DNA of 64,000 bases from Desulfovibrio sp. Huiquan2017 (GTDB lineage: Bacteria > Desulfobacterota > Desulfovibrionia > Desulfovibrionales > Desulfovibrionaceae), in the NCBI RefSeq assembly GCF_017351175.1, contig NZ_JAFMPN010000006.1:62001-126000 (forward strand), given 5' to 3'. The position numbers and the translations under genes were made by a program. Below the pieces are notes generated by a model, which saw only the letters and a list, made by a program, of their open reading frames with translations, was not told where the DNA came from and made no database searches. Shown piece by piece: positions 9,431 through 18,455 of the stretch (its first letter is position 1; the number at the start of each line of letters is the position of its first letter).

Positions 9431-10747
9431 ATGTTGGTCTTCGCGTTTGTCTTAACAATTGTCTTACTGATCTTCCTGATCGTGAAAGTTCGGGTGCACG
9501 CTTTTATCGTGTTGCTCTTTTCCGGTCTGCTGTTCGGCCTGCTGGCCGGGAACGCCCCGGTCGAGGTCGCCAAAAACGTGGCTGCCGGGTTCGGAGGGAC
9601 CCTGCAACACATCGGAATCGTGATCGTGCTCGGCGTTCTGGTCGGCGAAATCCTTGAACGGACGGGCGGCGCACAGAAAATCGCCCGCTCCATCCTCAAG
9701 GTGGTCGGCATCAAACGGGCAACCTATGCGACGTCGATTACGGGTGCGATGGTCGCCATTCCGGTCTTTTGCGATTCGGGATTCGTCATCCTGAATCCCA
9801 TCATCAAGGCCATCTCCCGCGTGGGAAAGATACCGTACATGACGCTGGTCGTCGCGCTGATGGCCGCTTTGCTGACCACGCACTCGTTCATACCGCCCAC
9901 TCCGGGGCCCGTCGCGGCGGCCGCGCTGTTCAACGCAGATCTCGGCCGGGTCATGCTGTACGGGCTCATAATCTCCATCCCCGTGGTCATCGCCTGCTCC
10001 ATCTGGGCCAATTCCCGGTTCATCAAGGGAGCGTACCCCGAACTGGCGGAGGAAGAGGAAATTGAGGATGCAGCCAGAAAAATCGACGAGTCCCTGGAGT
10101 CCGGGCCGAGCACTTTCATGTCGTACCTGCCCATCCTCATTCCCATCGTGCTGATCGTCACCTCGTCCTTCGTCCATAGCGACTCGGCGTTCGGCAAGGT
10201 CATCGGCTTCGTGGGAACGCCCTGGGTGGCCCTCTTCATCGGCACCCTGGCCGCCTTCATGCTGCCCAAGAAATGCGACCGGACCGTGACGGAAGACTGG
10301 GTCGTCGCCTCCATGAAGAGCGCCTCCGAAATCCTGCTGATCACGGGAGCGGCGGGCGGTTTCGCAAAGGTGCTCCAGAGCACGGACATCGGCATGCTGC
10401 TCTGCAACTTCATCCTGGACACGGGCCTGCCGGGATTCGTCATCCCGTACCTGATGGCCACGCTGATGGATGTCGCCATGGGCTCCGCCACCGTGGCCCT
10501 GATGACCGTCGGCGCCATCCTCGGCCCCATTGTCGGCACGTTGGGCATCACCCCGGAAGTGGCCGTACTGGCTACCGCCGCGGGCAGCCTGACCTTCTGC
10601 CACACAAATTCGTCCTATTTCTGGTGCGTCTCGAAAATGGCCGGGATTACGGAACTCCGCACGTCCTACCGCATCGTGACCGCCACATCCGTCATCATGG
10701 GCATCGTTGCCATGATCTCGTTGTACATTCTGAAAATGTTTATCTAG
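9431..10747 (+). CDS. GntP family permease (sugar-acid:H+ symporter)
   Basis: 438 residues, almost entirely hydrophobic with roughly 12 membrane helices; the usual GntP length is about 440. Family-like segments include VLGVLVGEILERTGGAQKIA near residue 70 and the loop THSFIPPTPGPVAAA near residue 155. The C-terminal half contains a conserved GSATVALMTVGAI and HTNSSYFWC. GGAGGT at 9418-9423 supports the ATG at 9431. It imports gluconate-like acids or another hydroxy acid. It is 12 bases upstream of an enolase-superfamily dehydratase, so the imported compound is probably that enzyme's substrate. Confidence 0.92.
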   Translation: MLVFAFVLTIVLLIFLIVKVRVHAFIVLLFSGLLFGLLAGNAPVEVAKNVAAGFGGTLQHIGIVIVLGVLVGEILERTGGAQKIARSILKVVGIKRATYATSITGAMVAIPVFCDSGFVILNPIIKAISRVGKIPYMTLVVALMAALLTTHSFIPPTPGPVAAAALFNADLGRVMLYGLIISIPVVIACSIWANSRFIKGAYPELAEEEEIEDAARKIDESLESGPSTFMSYLPILIPIVLIVTSSFVHSDSAFGKVIGFVGTPWVALFIGTLAAFMLPKKCDRTVTEDWVVASMKSASEILLITGAAGGFAKVLQSTDIGMLLCNFILDTGLPGFVIPYLMATLMDVAMGSATVALMTVGAILGPIVGTLGITPEVAVLATAAGSLTFCHTNSSYFWCVSKMAGITELRTSYRIVTATSVIMGIVAMISLYILKMFI

Positions 10748-10759
10748 AAGGAGTTACCC

Positions 10760-11959
10760 ATGAAAATCGTAAGCGTTGATATCATCAAGGTATTCCCCAA
10801 CGCCAATGTCGGGAACGTCTCTGTGGGCGGCGTCGGCTGGAGCCCCGTGGTCGTCCGCGTGAACACGGACGAGGGCATCAGCGGATTTGGCGAAGTCGGG
10901 CTGGCATATGGCAGCGCCCAAAGCGGCGGCTTCGGCCAGGCCGTGGACTTCGCCCGGCACATCATCGGCATGGACCCCATGCGGATCGAGGCCATATGGG
11001 ACCTGCTGCACCGCATGACCTTCTGGGGCATGGGTGGCGGCAGCGTCATCTTCGCCGCCATGAGCGGCATTGACATCGCCCTGTGGGACATCAAGGGCAA
11101 GGCCCTCAACGCCCCCGTCTACCAGCTCCTGGGCGGCAAGACCAACGACAAGCTCAGGGCCTACGCCAGCCAGTTGCAGTTCGACTGGGGCAAGGAAAGC
11201 CATTCCCTGTCCAAGCCCGAGGAGTACGCCGAGGCGACCCGCAAGGCCATGGCCGACGGGTTCGACGCCGTCAAGGTGGACCCCGTGGGCTTCGACGAGC
11301 ACGGCAACTGGATGGCGGACAGCGGCTACGGGCTGCTCAGGCACAAACAGGTCCAGCGGGCCGTGGACCGCGTGGCGGCCATGCGCGAGGCGGGCGGCCC
11401 CGACATGGACATCATCATCGAACTGCATGCCCTGACCGACACCAACACGTCCATCCAGTTGGCCAAGGAATTGGAGCCCCTGAACTGCTTCTACTATGAA
11501 GAGCCCACCCAGCCCCTGAACAGCGGGCTGTTCAAGACCATCGCCTCCAAGGTCAACATCCCCCTGGCGGCCGGCGAACGCATGTACTCCCGCTGGGGAT
11601 ACCGCCCGTTCTTCGAGGACCGCTCCATCTCCATCATCCAGCCGGACCTGTGCAACACCGGCGGTCTCACCGAAGGCAAGAAGATCTGCGACATGGCCCA
11701 CGTCTACGACATCGGGGTCCAGGTCCACGTCTGCGGCGGACCGATCTCGGCGGCCGCCGCGCTCCAGTTGGAGGCGGTCATTCCCAACTTCGTCATCCAC
11801 GAGCTGCACGCTTCGGCCCTGATCGATACGAACATCAACCTCTGCAAGTACGACTACCGGGCCAAGGACGGATACTTCGAAATCCCGGACCGGCCCGGAA
11901 TCGGCCAGGAACTCACTGAAGAAGCCTTCCGCAACGCCGAAGTCGTAACGGTCCGCTAG
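10760..11959 (+). CDS. Enolase superfamily sugar-acid dehydratase (mandelate racemase/MLE family)
   Basis: 399 residues. N-terminal capping domain (about 1-125), then the TIM barrel. Metal ligands fit an E-E-E type set in IIIELHA, CFYYEEPTQP and LAAGERMYSRW. DAVKVDPVGF supplies a candidate lysine base and VQVHVCGGPIS the distal histidine. This pattern matches acid-sugar dehydratases (mannonate/galactonate type) that remove water from a hexonate to give a 2-keto-3-deoxy acid. The exact substrate cannot be read. Coupled to the GntP permease and presumably to the GntR regulator. AAGGAG just upstream supports the start. Confidence 0.88.
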   Translation: MKIVSVDIIKVFPNANVGNVSVGGVGWSPVVVRVNTDEGISGFGEVGLAYGSAQSGGFGQAVDFARHIIGMDPMRIEAIWDLLHRMTFWGMGGGSVIFAAMSGIDIALWDIKGKALNAPVYQLLGGKTNDKLRAYASQLQFDWGKESHSLSKPEEYAEATRKAMADGFDAVKVDPVGFDEHGNWMADSGYGLLRHKQVQRAVDRVAAMREAGGPDMDIIIELHALTDTNTSIQLAKELEPLNCFYYEEPTQPLNSGLFKTIASKVNIPLAAGERMYSRWGYRPFFEDRSISIIQPDLCNTGGLTEGKKICDMAHVYDIGVQVHVCGGPISAAAALQLEAVIPNFVIHELHASALIDTNINLCKYDYRAKDGYFEIPDRPGIGQELTEEAFRNAEVVTVR

Positions 11960-11989
11960 ACCGACGGCATCGACAACCTCCCCCATCCC

Positions 11990-12035
11990 GCCCCACGTCG
12001 TTCCCGATACCGGGACCGGCGTGGGGCCCTCTTTT
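11990..12035 (+). terminator. Rho-independent terminator of gntP-dehydratase operon
   Basis: GCCCCACG(T)CG pairs with CG(G)CGTGGGGC around a loop, followed by CTCTTTTT. It lies 30 bases after the dehydratase stop. Confidence 0.85.
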
Positions 12036-12077
12036 TCGACGCATCCGGACGCCTTGCGGAGACCTGCGCCGCAGCCA

Positions 12078-12106
12078 TAAAAAAGACCGCCCCGGATGGG
12101 GCGGCC
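12078..12106 (-). terminator. Rho-independent terminator of HhH/arylsulfotransferase operon
   Basis: On the minus strand GCCGCCCC-AT-CCGGGGCGG is followed by TCTTTTTTAT. It is 26 bases downstream of the small helix-hairpin-helix gene, marking the end of the minus-strand unit starting near 15,570. Confidence 0.88.
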
Positions 12107-12131
12107 CTGTGATCCTTCCGGCCGTCCCTGC

Positions 12132-12461
12132 CTAGCACTTGGACGGTGCGAGCGCGGGCTCAGCGTCCGGGTCGAAGACCACGTCGCCGTCGTCGGTGAC
12201 CTGCGGATTGAGTTCCTCCATGAAGTCCTGGGTCATGCCGGGGACCTTGAGCATGTCCTCGGCGGACTTGAAGGGACCATGGGCCTTGCGGAAGTCCACG
12301 ATGGCCTGGGCCAGCTCCTCGGGGATGTCGATGTCCTCGATGGCCATGAGTTCCTGGACGGTGGCCTTGTTGAAGCTGACGATGCCGTCTTGGGCAAAGG
12401 CCGCGGCGGCGAAGAGCAGGCAGGCGGCAACCAGGGTGAGAGAGAGGATGATCTTCTTCAT
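12132..12461 (-). CDS. Secreted helix-hairpin-helix (ComEA-like) small protein
   Basis: 109 residues. A signal peptide (KKIILSLTLVAACLLFAAAAFA, cut after AFA near residue 23) precedes one helix-hairpin-helix repeat: VSFNKATVQELMAI…IPEELAQAIVDFRKAHGPF, then AEDMLKVPGM. Such ComEA/T2SK-like domains bind DNA in competence systems, but here no competence genes are present. The domain sits in an operon with two arylsulfotransferase-like proteins, so a protein-interaction role in the periplasm seems more likely. A paralogue is encoded at 21732-22028 in the neighbouring operon. The C-terminus ends in an unusual acidic tail and a final Cys. Confidence 0.8.
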   Translation of the reverse strand: MKKIILSLTLVAACLLFAAAAFAQDGIVSFNKATVQELMAIEDIDIPEELAQAIVDFRKAHGPFKSAEDMLKVPGMTQDFMEELNPQVTDDGDVVFDPDAEPALAPSKC

Positions 12462-12489
12462 GTCGTTGTCCTTGTATGCTGTTGAAAGC

Positions 12490-12524
12490 GGGCGGAACGG
12501 CCAAAAAACCAGGCCGTCCCGCCC
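12490..12524 (-). terminator. Intercistronic stem-loop
   Basis: GGGCGGAACGGCC pairs with GGCCGTCCCGCCC around an A-rich loop, in the 80-base gap between the first arylsulfotransferase gene and the HhH gene. It lacks a T-run after the stem in the minus direction, so mRNA processing or stabilisation is as likely as termination. Confidence 0.5.
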
Positions 12525-12541
12525 ACGGGGTTTGGTATCCG

Positions 12542-13981
12542 TTAGCCCGCCTTGACCCGGAAGGTGGTGTTCTCGGGAGGCGTAACCTTGAGTTCCACAG
12601 GCTTCTTGAGTTGCGGCACGTAATCATACGGCACACGATAGGCTCGGTAAACCAAATTGTACTTGCCGTTGGCGGTGTAGTACGGGCTGATGTATTCCCA
12701 GACGATTTCATGATCCGGGGTGACTTCCTGGAACTGCCCCACCGCGCCGTTGGTGATCAGCGTATTGCCGTTGGGCAACCGCTGGGCCGAAGACACGTAG
12801 TCGGAGTAGAACTGGTACTTGTTGCGCATGCCCATCTGTTTGGCCGAGTGCTCCCAAACCATCTTGAGGGTGCGGGGGTCGAACTCGATGACGCGGGAGT
12901 AGTCGCGACGGGCGTCGGACCAGCCCACGGGTGCGCCGGGGTTGCGCTTGCCATAGCCCGCGTAGCCGCCGTTGTCGTAAATCATGATGTTGCCCTCGCC
13001 CGGCAATCCTTTGGGGATCATATGGGTGTGGTGCTGACCGATGATCTGCTCCAACTTGGACAGAGCGCGCTTGTACTGCTTGCCGCCGAAGGTCCACATG
13101 GAATCGCGGTAGAACTCGGGCCCAACCTGCCAGACGACCTTGCCGGTCTTCTTCTCGATGATGAAACTGGTGTTGGTCTGGCGGCAGGAGATGATGATGT
13201 TCTCCGGGTTGAAGACCGCGTACTTCTCCTTGTCTTCGTCCCACCACTTGTTGGGGCCGAGGTAGGAGGCGGCGTTGACATGGATCCAGTCGCCGCCCTT
13301 GCGGCCCGGGGTGCGGGTCATGGAGAAGGTCGGGTACTTGTACATGGTCTTCTTGAAGTCCAGGGGGAAGTCCATCTCGTCGAAATGCTCGGAGGCGAGC
13401 CAGTCCCAGATGACCTTGCCGTCGGCGTCCACCTCGGCGATATAGTCGTCGTACAACTCCTTGTCGGAGATGAACTGGTTGTGGACAAACTTGTGGGACA
13501 GGATGAGCATCTTGCCCTTGTAATTGTCCACAGGCATGCCCGGCACGTGGTAGCCCACGGGGTTGCCTTCGAATTGATAGTCGTGGTGCATGCCCGCGCG
13601 GGGGATCTTGCGGACAACCTTGTCGTTCCAGTCCACGACCACCAGATCGGTGGAGTACGGATCGTCCCAAACGCGGCCCTTCTTGTCCGGGGCCGGGCGT
13701 TTGGCTCCAGCCAGATAACCGCCCTTGAGCATCTTGGGCGGATGTTCGGCCTGGCCAATATCCTTCCACTGCTTGACCACGTTGCCGTTCATGTCGATGA
13801 GGACGGAGCCCTCGGATTCCACCTCGGTGCCGAAGACGGTGTAGCCGCTCCAGCACTTCTCCGGCTTGTAAATGGTCGTCCCGTGGGGAAATACCGTGGG
13901 GAAGGACAACGCCTTCAGAGGATTGACCAGTGTTGCCGCGGCCGCCACAGCTGCACCGGTGATGAATTCGCGTCTTTTCAT
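12542..13981 (-). CDS. Arylsulfotransferase-family periplasmic protein (Tat exported)
   Basis: 479 residues. The N-terminus MKRREFITGAAVAAAATL is a twin-arginine signal. The rest consists of beta-propeller-like repeats typical of ASST-family proteins: IDMNGNVVKQWK, VDADGKVIWDW, EKKTGKVVWQVG, RLPNGNTLITNGAVGQFQE. A histidine-rich GQHHTHMIPKG near residue 310 is a candidate active-site or metal region. Known members transfer sulfate between phenols in the periplasm, but many family members are uncharacterised. AAAGGAG precedes ATG 13981. It is the second gene of a minus-strand operon behind another family member. Confidence 0.8.
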   Translation of the reverse strand: MKRREFITGAAVAAAATLVNPLKALSFPTVFPHGTTIYKPEKCWSGYTVFGTEVESEGSVLIDMNGNVVKQWKDIGQAEHPPKMLKGGYLAGAKRPAPDKKGRVWDDPYSTDLVVVDWNDKVVRKIPRAGMHHDYQFEGNPVGYHVPGMPVDNYKGKMLILSHKFVHNQFISDKELYDDYIAEVDADGKVIWDWLASEHFDEMDFPLDFKKTMYKYPTFSMTRTPGRKGGDWIHVNAASYLGPNKWWDEDKEKYAVFNPENIIISCRQTNTSFIIEKKTGKVVWQVGPEFYRDSMWTFGGKQYKRALSKLEQIIGQHHTHMIPKGLPGEGNIMIYDNGGYAGYGKRNPGAPVGWSDARRDYSRVIEFDPRTLKMVWEHSAKQMGMRNKYQFYSDYVSSAQRLPNGNTLITNGAVGQFQEVTPDHEIVWEYISPYYTANGKYNLVYRAYRVPYDYVPQLKKPVELKVTPPENTTFRVKAG

Positions 13982-14038
13982 TATGTTCTTTCTCCTTTGC
14001 CGCTTTGTTGCAAGCGGCCCGGATTGGAGTCTGTTGAT

Positions 14039-14062
14039 CCGGGACCGGAAAACCGGTCCCGG
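14039..14062 (-). terminator. Perfect hairpin between the two arylsulfotransferase genes
   Basis: CCGGGACCGG-AAAA-CCGGTCCCGG, 14 bases after the upstream gene's stop in the minus direction. It has no T-run, so partial attenuation or mRNA stabilisation is possible. Confidence 0.5.
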
Positions 14063-14076
14063 GCTTGATGCATTCT

Positions 14077-15570
14077 CTAGTAGGCGTTCATGGTCGGGCC
14101 GTCACTATCGTCCTCGGCCGGAACAGCCGCGGCCGGGGCCTTGGCCGGAGCCGCGCCCGCCGCCGGAGCGGTGAAACCGGCACCAGCGTGATAGTCGCGG
14201 AAGAAACGCGGCGCGTCATCGCCCGCGATGTAGCCCTGCGGAGTCAAGGTCTTGCCGTAGAAGGCCGGGTAGTCCTCGCCGTAACGATAGGCGCGGTGCA
14301 CCATGTTGGCCATGCCGTCGATGTGGGCCTCAAACGGCAGTCCGTCGATATTGTGGAACACGGCCTTGGTCTTGCCCGCGGAGATCGGATTGACGAATTC
14401 CCAGACCAACCGTCCCTCGGGATTGACCTCGAAGATGTGGCCGCCGTGGGTGGAGGTGATCAAGGTATTGCCGTTCTTCAGCCGCTGCACCGCGCCCTGG
14501 CGGTGGGAGTTGAAGCTGTTGGTATGGCGGGTCCTGAATTCCCAGACAATCTTGCCAGTCTTGGGATCGACCTCGATGGCGCGGGACCGACGGTCTTGGG
14601 GACGCTCGGAACCGTTGTCGAAGACGAGTATGTGGCCGTTCTTCAGCGGAGTGGCGCAGTGGTTGCCGAACATCTGCTGGGAACCGTCATCCCAGTAGCC
14701 GGGCTTCTTGGCGTTGGGATCCCAGGCAGAGGGATTGCCCCAGCGGTATTCCATTTCACCGGTCTTGTGGTTGATGAGGTAGAACTCGGACAGATTGCGC
14801 GAGTTCAGGACCACGGTGTCGGTCTCGGGGATGTAGTTGACGGTGTTGAAGTGGGACCAGTCGTAGGTGGCGTACATCTCGCCCATGGGCATGGGCAGGG
14901 TGTAGTTGATGTCGAACTGCTTGGGGCCCGTGCCGATGTGATCCTTGATGTGCCATTCCCACACGGTCTTGCCTTCGGGATTGATTTCGCGAACGAAGTC
15001 CACCCAGAACCGGTCGTGGGGGATGCCATTGGAGACCACCGGCTTGGTCGGGATGGTCAGAGGACTGCGGCCCAGCTTTCGGGCCTCGTTATTGGTCAGG
15101 GTTTCCCAGCCCAGGATCATGGTGTTGCCGTTGGGCATGCGGCAGAAGGTATGATGCTGAATCTCCTTATTGGGGATGAACATCTTGTATTCCCAGACCT
15201 TTTTGCCATTCCAATCAAATTCTTCCAGGATGCCGCCCGCACCGCCGATACCGCAGTAGCCGACTTCTTTTTTCCTGGGCAGGACGCCAGCGCGCAACAA
15301 ATGGCCGTTGGGCAACAGCACGGAATGCAGGCCCGCAGTGTATTCGCTTGTCCAGGTGTGGACGATGTTGCCGCGCATGTCGATGAGATAGGTGGTCTTG
15401 CAGGCCACCGTAGGGTCATACAGGGTGTAGCCCTGATAGGACTTCTCCTGATTGTAGTACAACACACCGGTGGGGCCGGTGATGGCTTCATAGGCGAACG
15501 CCACCGAACTCAGGACCATCACGAAAATCCCGAGCAGAAGCGCCATGTGCCAGCGTTGCAATTTAAGCAC
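14077..15570 (-). CDS. Arylsulfotransferase-family periplasmic or membrane-anchored protein
   Basis: 497 residues from GTG 15570, chosen because AAGGAGG lies five bases upstream; an in-frame ATG at 15609 would lie upstream of that ribosome site. One N-terminal hydrophobic segment (MALLLGIFVMVLSSVAFA) acts as signal peptide or anchor. Propeller blades recur as IDMRGNIVHTWTS, LLPNGHLLRAG, FDWNGKKVWEY, VDPKTGKIVWEF and RLKNGNTLITSTHGG. Histidines in EIQHHTFCRMPNG, MFGNHCATPLKNGH and NSHRQGAVQ are candidate catalytic residues. An Ala/Pro-rich low-complexity tail follows residue 470. It differs from the neighbour in export mode (Sec-like rather than Tat) and is not a recent duplicate. Confidence 0.78.
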   Translation of the reverse strand: MLKLQRWHMALLLGIFVMVLSSVAFAYEAITGPTGVLYYNQEKSYQGYTLYDPTVACKTTYLIDMRGNIVHTWTSEYTAGLHSVLLPNGHLLRAGVLPRKKEVGYCGIGGAGGILEEFDWNGKKVWEYKMFIPNKEIQHHTFCRMPNGNTMILGWETLTNNEARKLGRSPLTIPTKPVVSNGIPHDRFWVDFVREINPEGKTVWEWHIKDHIGTGPKQFDINYTLPMPMGEMYATYDWSHFNTVNYIPETDTVVLNSRNLSEFYLINHKTGEMEYRWGNPSAWDPNAKKPGYWDDGSQQMFGNHCATPLKNGHILVFDNGSERPQDRRSRAIEVDPKTGKIVWEFRTRHTNSFNSHRQGAVQRLKNGNTLITSTHGGHIFEVNPEGRLVWEFVNPISAGKTKAVFHNIDGLPFEAHIDGMANMVHRAYRYGEDYPAFYGKTLTPQGYIAGDDAPRFFRDYHAGAGFTAPAAGAAPAKAPAAAVPAEDDSDGPTMNAY

Positions 15571-16109
15571 TCTTTCCTCCTTACCTGTTTCAAAGACGTT
15601 TGTTGCCACACAAGCCGCACATGCAGCCCCGAACCGGCCACGCTCCCCGCCCGGTTATTCTTCACGGGGGAGACGGCCGCCCGGCACGAGCCGCACGGTA
15701 CGCAAGACAGCTCAACCAAGTTTCATGCCACCGCAACGCAAACAATAAAAATCAATAAATTCAAGCTGATAAAAAAGCACGCATGGAACAAATGCCTCCC
15801 CTCGCATGCGTCCGCACGCACACACTGTATTGCCCTCCGCACAGAAGGCCATGGAATCACGACCCGGGCCAAGTTGCGGGCGCCGTGGCCAAAACCCGGC
15901 AGCGCCCGGCTCACCGGGATGCCGAGGGAAAAGCTTGCAAGGCCGAAGCCGCACTGGAACGGATCTTGATCAACCACGCGGAACCGCCCGGAAAGCTGCT
16001 CCGGCGGCCGGTTGCCGCGCAGGTTGGTCAACGGGACCCGAAACGCAGGTGGCCAACATGCAAATCCGGCGCGATTTCCGCAAAGGCGCGCCGAGCAAGT
16101 GGAGGAAGA
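15571..16109. other. Divergent regulatory region, no gene seen
   Basis: 539 bases between the minus-strand arylsulfotransferase operon and the plus-strand outer-membrane protein gene. It contains an AT-rich segment (15740-15780) in otherwise GC-rich DNA and a sigma-54-like element (listed separately). The frame upstream of 16110 is open but has no family-like content. Confidence 0.5.
15715..15730 (-). promoter_or_regulatory. Sigma-54-like promoter for arylsulfotransferase operon
   Basis: Minus strand reads TGGCAT-GAAAC-TTGGT, with GG and the -12 element 12 bases apart as in -24/-12 promoters. The -12 GC dinucleotide is GG here, so the match is imperfect. It lies about 145 bases before GTG 15570. 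An NtrC-type activator is encoded nearby at 17097-18452. Confidence 0.5.
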
Positions 16110-17027
16110 ATGAAAAGTATCAAAATCGGATTACTGGGCTGTCTGCTGCTCGTCTTGCTGGCTGTCCCGGTCCGAGCCGAAGAGAAAACGCCCGTCGCCT
16201 GGGGGGGCGTGGGTTCGACCTTCGGCCCTTGCGGCCTGGGGTTCCCAACCGGCGCCCTCGGCGTCGGCGGCAACGTCTACTTCGGCAAAAGCAACGGCGT
16301 CCGGGAAAGCGCCCGGCGCGTCAACGGCAACGTCAAGACGACCAAACTCAACGAGATTTTCAAACTCCGCTACGGCATCATGGACGGCTTGGATGTCCGT
16401 ACGGCGACCCCGATCTACAATGTTCACCTGGACCGCCAGGGCACAGCCAACCGGGACACCTACGGCGTCGGCGACAGCACCGTGCTGCTGCACAAGACCT
16501 TTCTGACCCAGAAGAGCGGCGACCCGTTCTCCCTGGCCTTGGACTTCGGCGGCATCGTGCCCACCGGATCCGTGACCGAACACTCTTCCGACGCCGCCGG
16601 CAACTCCGCCTGGGGCGCGGTGGTTGGCGTGGGCGCCACCTACTTCCTGGGGGCCAACCGATTTGACTCCGAAGTCAACTACGCCACCTTCACCGAGGGG
16701 GCCAGGGATTACGAGCATGGAGACAGGGTCCGCTGGAACTTGGGCTACGCCTACGCCTTGAGCGACCGCTGGGACATCGGCGCCGAATCTTCCTGGACGA
16801 TGCAGGAAGAGGCCCGATACAAAAACGAGGGCATGAAAGACGCCTATGTGGAATGGTATATGGGCCCCAAAGTGTCCTACAAGTACACCCCTTGGAAGCT
16901 CTATGCGGGCCTGCTGGCCGACGCACCGGTGCATCGCTGGTACGAAAGCAACAAGGCCGGGTCCGACGACTTCAGGCTCCAACTCAAGCTGATCAAGGTC
17001 TTCAACCTGAACGCCCTATTCGACTAG
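16110..17027 (+). CDS. Outer-membrane beta-barrel protein (phenol MetA-type transporter family)
   Basis: 305 residues with a clear signal peptide (KSIKIGLLGCLLLVLLAVPVRA, cut near residue 23). The body alternates aromatic/polar beta strands, ends in …NLNALFD and contains VGDSTVLLHKTFL, FGGIVPTGSV and WNLGYAYALSDRWDIG. This resembles the 'MetA-pathway of phenol degradation' outer-membrane family (PF13557). It could pass aromatic compounds into the periplasm, which fits the divergent arylsulfotransferase genes. GGAGG five bases before ATG 16110 fixes the start; the open frame upstream to 15783 is not used. Confidence 0.75.
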   Translation: MKSIKIGLLGCLLLVLLAVPVRAEEKTPVAWGGVGSTFGPCGLGFPTGALGVGGNVYFGKSNGVRESARRVNGNVKTTKLNEIFKLRYGIMDGLDVRTATPIYNVHLDRQGTANRDTYGVGDSTVLLHKTFLTQKSGDPFSLALDFGGIVPTGSVTEHSSDAAGNSAWGAVVGVGATYFLGANRFDSEVNYATFTEGARDYEHGDRVRWNLGYAYALSDRWDIGAESSWTMQEEARYKNEGMKDAYVEWYMGPKVSYKYTPWKLYAGLLADAPVHRWYESNKAGSDDFRLQLKLIKVFNLNALFD

Positions 17028-17047
17028 CCACCCTCCCGCAACAACAA

Positions 17048-17075
17048 GGGCCGGTCCGCGCGGACCGGCCCTTTT
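17048..17075 (+). terminator. Rho-independent terminator between convergent genes
   Basis: GGGCCGGTCCG/CGGACCGGCCC perfect stem followed by TTTT, 20 bases after the outer-membrane protein stop. It can also serve the converging NtrC-type gene. Confidence 0.88.
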
Positions 17076-17096
17076 CCGTGCCCGCAGCCGGCGGGC

Positions 17097-18452
17097 CTAA
17101 AGATTGTAGGAATCTATCTTGTCGTACAGAGTGCGACGCCCGATACCGAGTATCTTGGCCGCCTTGGAGCGATTGCCCCCGGCCGAGGCCAAAGCCTGGC
17201 GGATAGCCGTGATTTCGGCGTTCTTCACGGCCTGTCTCAAGGAGACAGCGCCCTCCTCTCCCCCGTGCTCCTCCGCAGAAAAACAGAGAGGATGAGCGCA
17301 GAGATCCTCCACGCTGATGGTCTGCCCTTCGGCCAGAAGCACGGCCCGCTCAATGACGTTCTCCAATTCGCGAATGTTTCCCTTCCACGGGGAGTCGCGC
17401 AGGGTCTGCATGGCCCCCGGCGTCAGGGACTGAACCTTTTTGTTGTAGCGCGCGTTGAACTTGCGCACGAAATGGCCCACGAACAGGACCATGTCTTCCG
17501 GGCGGTTGCGCAAGGCGGGCAGTTGCAGGGGGATGACCGCCAGCCGGTAATAAAGATCCTTGCGGAACTCCCCGGTCTCCACGGCCTCCTCCAGGTTGCG
17601 GCTGGTGGCCGAAAGAAAGCGCACATCCACGGAGATGGGCAGGTTGCCGCCCACGGGCTTGATCTCCTTCTCCTGGATGGCCCGCAGAAGCTTGACCTGG
17701 GTGGATGGGGTCAGTTCGCCGATTTCATCCAGAAATATGGTCCCGCTCTGGGCCTCCTCCAACAGGCCGCGCTTGGCCCGGATGGCCCCGCTGAAAGCGC
17801 CCTTGACGTGTCCGAAAAGCTCGCTTTCGAGAAGATTTTCGGACAGGGCCCCGCAATCAATGGTGAAGAACGGCTTGTCCGCCCGGGAGCTGGCGCTGTG
17901 TATGCGCTTGGCGAACAGGGACTTGCCCGTGCCGGTCTCGCCCTGGATGAGGATGGACACGTCCGAGTCCGAGACCTTCTCGATCATGGTCATCATCTGC
18001 TGCATGAGAACGTTGTTGCCGATGACCATGGCCCCGGACTCCGCCTGCTGTTCGCGCTCGCTGAAGGTCTCCAGCTTGCGGTGCAGTTGGCCGTATTCGA
18101 TGGCCCGACGAGCCAGCAAGGCCAGTTCCTGGGTCTTGAACGGCTTGGTGATGTAGTGGTAAGCCCCGAGCTTGATGGCCTCCACGGCAGTCTCGATGGT
18201 CCCGGCCCCCGTCATGATGATGAACGGTTGAATGTGGTCTATGGTCCGGATCTGCTTGAGCAGTTCGAGCCCGCTCATGGGTTCCATGGCCAGGTCGCTG
18301 ACCACAAGGTCGTAAGCGGTCTCGGACAGGGCCTTCCAGGCCTCCAGGCCGGTGGAGGCCGTATGCACCACGTATCCTTGGCGGCCCAAGGATCGCTTCA
18401 GCACGGCGAGCAGGTCCTGCTCGTCATCGACCAACAGTATCTTTTCCGGCAT
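17097..18452 (-). CDS. NtrC-family sigma-54-dependent response regulator
   Basis: 451 residues. Receiver (1-120; ILLVDDEQD, phospho-acceptor Asp in LVVSDLAM, Lys in ITKPFK), AAA+ domain (about 140-375; Walker A GETGTGKS, Walker B GTIFLDEIGE), and C-terminal Fis-type HTH (GNRSKAAKILGIGRRTLYDK). The sigma-54-contact loop reads GAFSGA instead of GAFTGA, a conservative Thr-to-Ser change. Four bases separate it from the upstream kinase gene, so the two form a cognate pair. It is the likely activator of the -24/-12-like promoters at 15715 and 26581. Last gene of the long minus operon. Confidence 0.93.
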   Translation of the reverse strand: MPEKILLVDDEQDLLAVLKRSLGRQGYVVHTASTGLEAWKALSETAYDLVVSDLAMEPMSGLELLKQIRTIDHIQPFIIMTGAGTIETAVEAIKLGAYHYITKPFKTQELALLARRAIEYGQLHRKLETFSEREQQAESGAMVIGNNVLMQQMMTMIEKVSDSDVSILIQGETGTGKSLFAKRIHSASSRADKPFFTIDCGALSENLLESELFGHVKGAFSGAIRAKRGLLEEAQSGTIFLDEIGELTPSTQVKLLRAIQEKEIKPVGGNLPISVDVRFLSATSRNLEEAVETGEFRKDLYYRLAVIPLQLPALRNRPEDMVLFVGHFVRKFNARYNKKVQSLTPGAMQTLRDSPWKGNIRELENVIERAVLLAEGQTISVEDLCAHPLCFSAEEHGGEEGAVSLRQAVKNAEITAIRQALASAGGNRSKAAKILGIGRRTLYDKIDSYNL

Positions 18453-18455
18453 GAC

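Noticed and set aside
15951-15971. TGGAAC-GGATC-TTGAT as a sigma-54 promoter for the outer-membrane protein gene
   Set aside because: The -12 element lacks GC and the -24 element lacks C, so the match is too weak to call.
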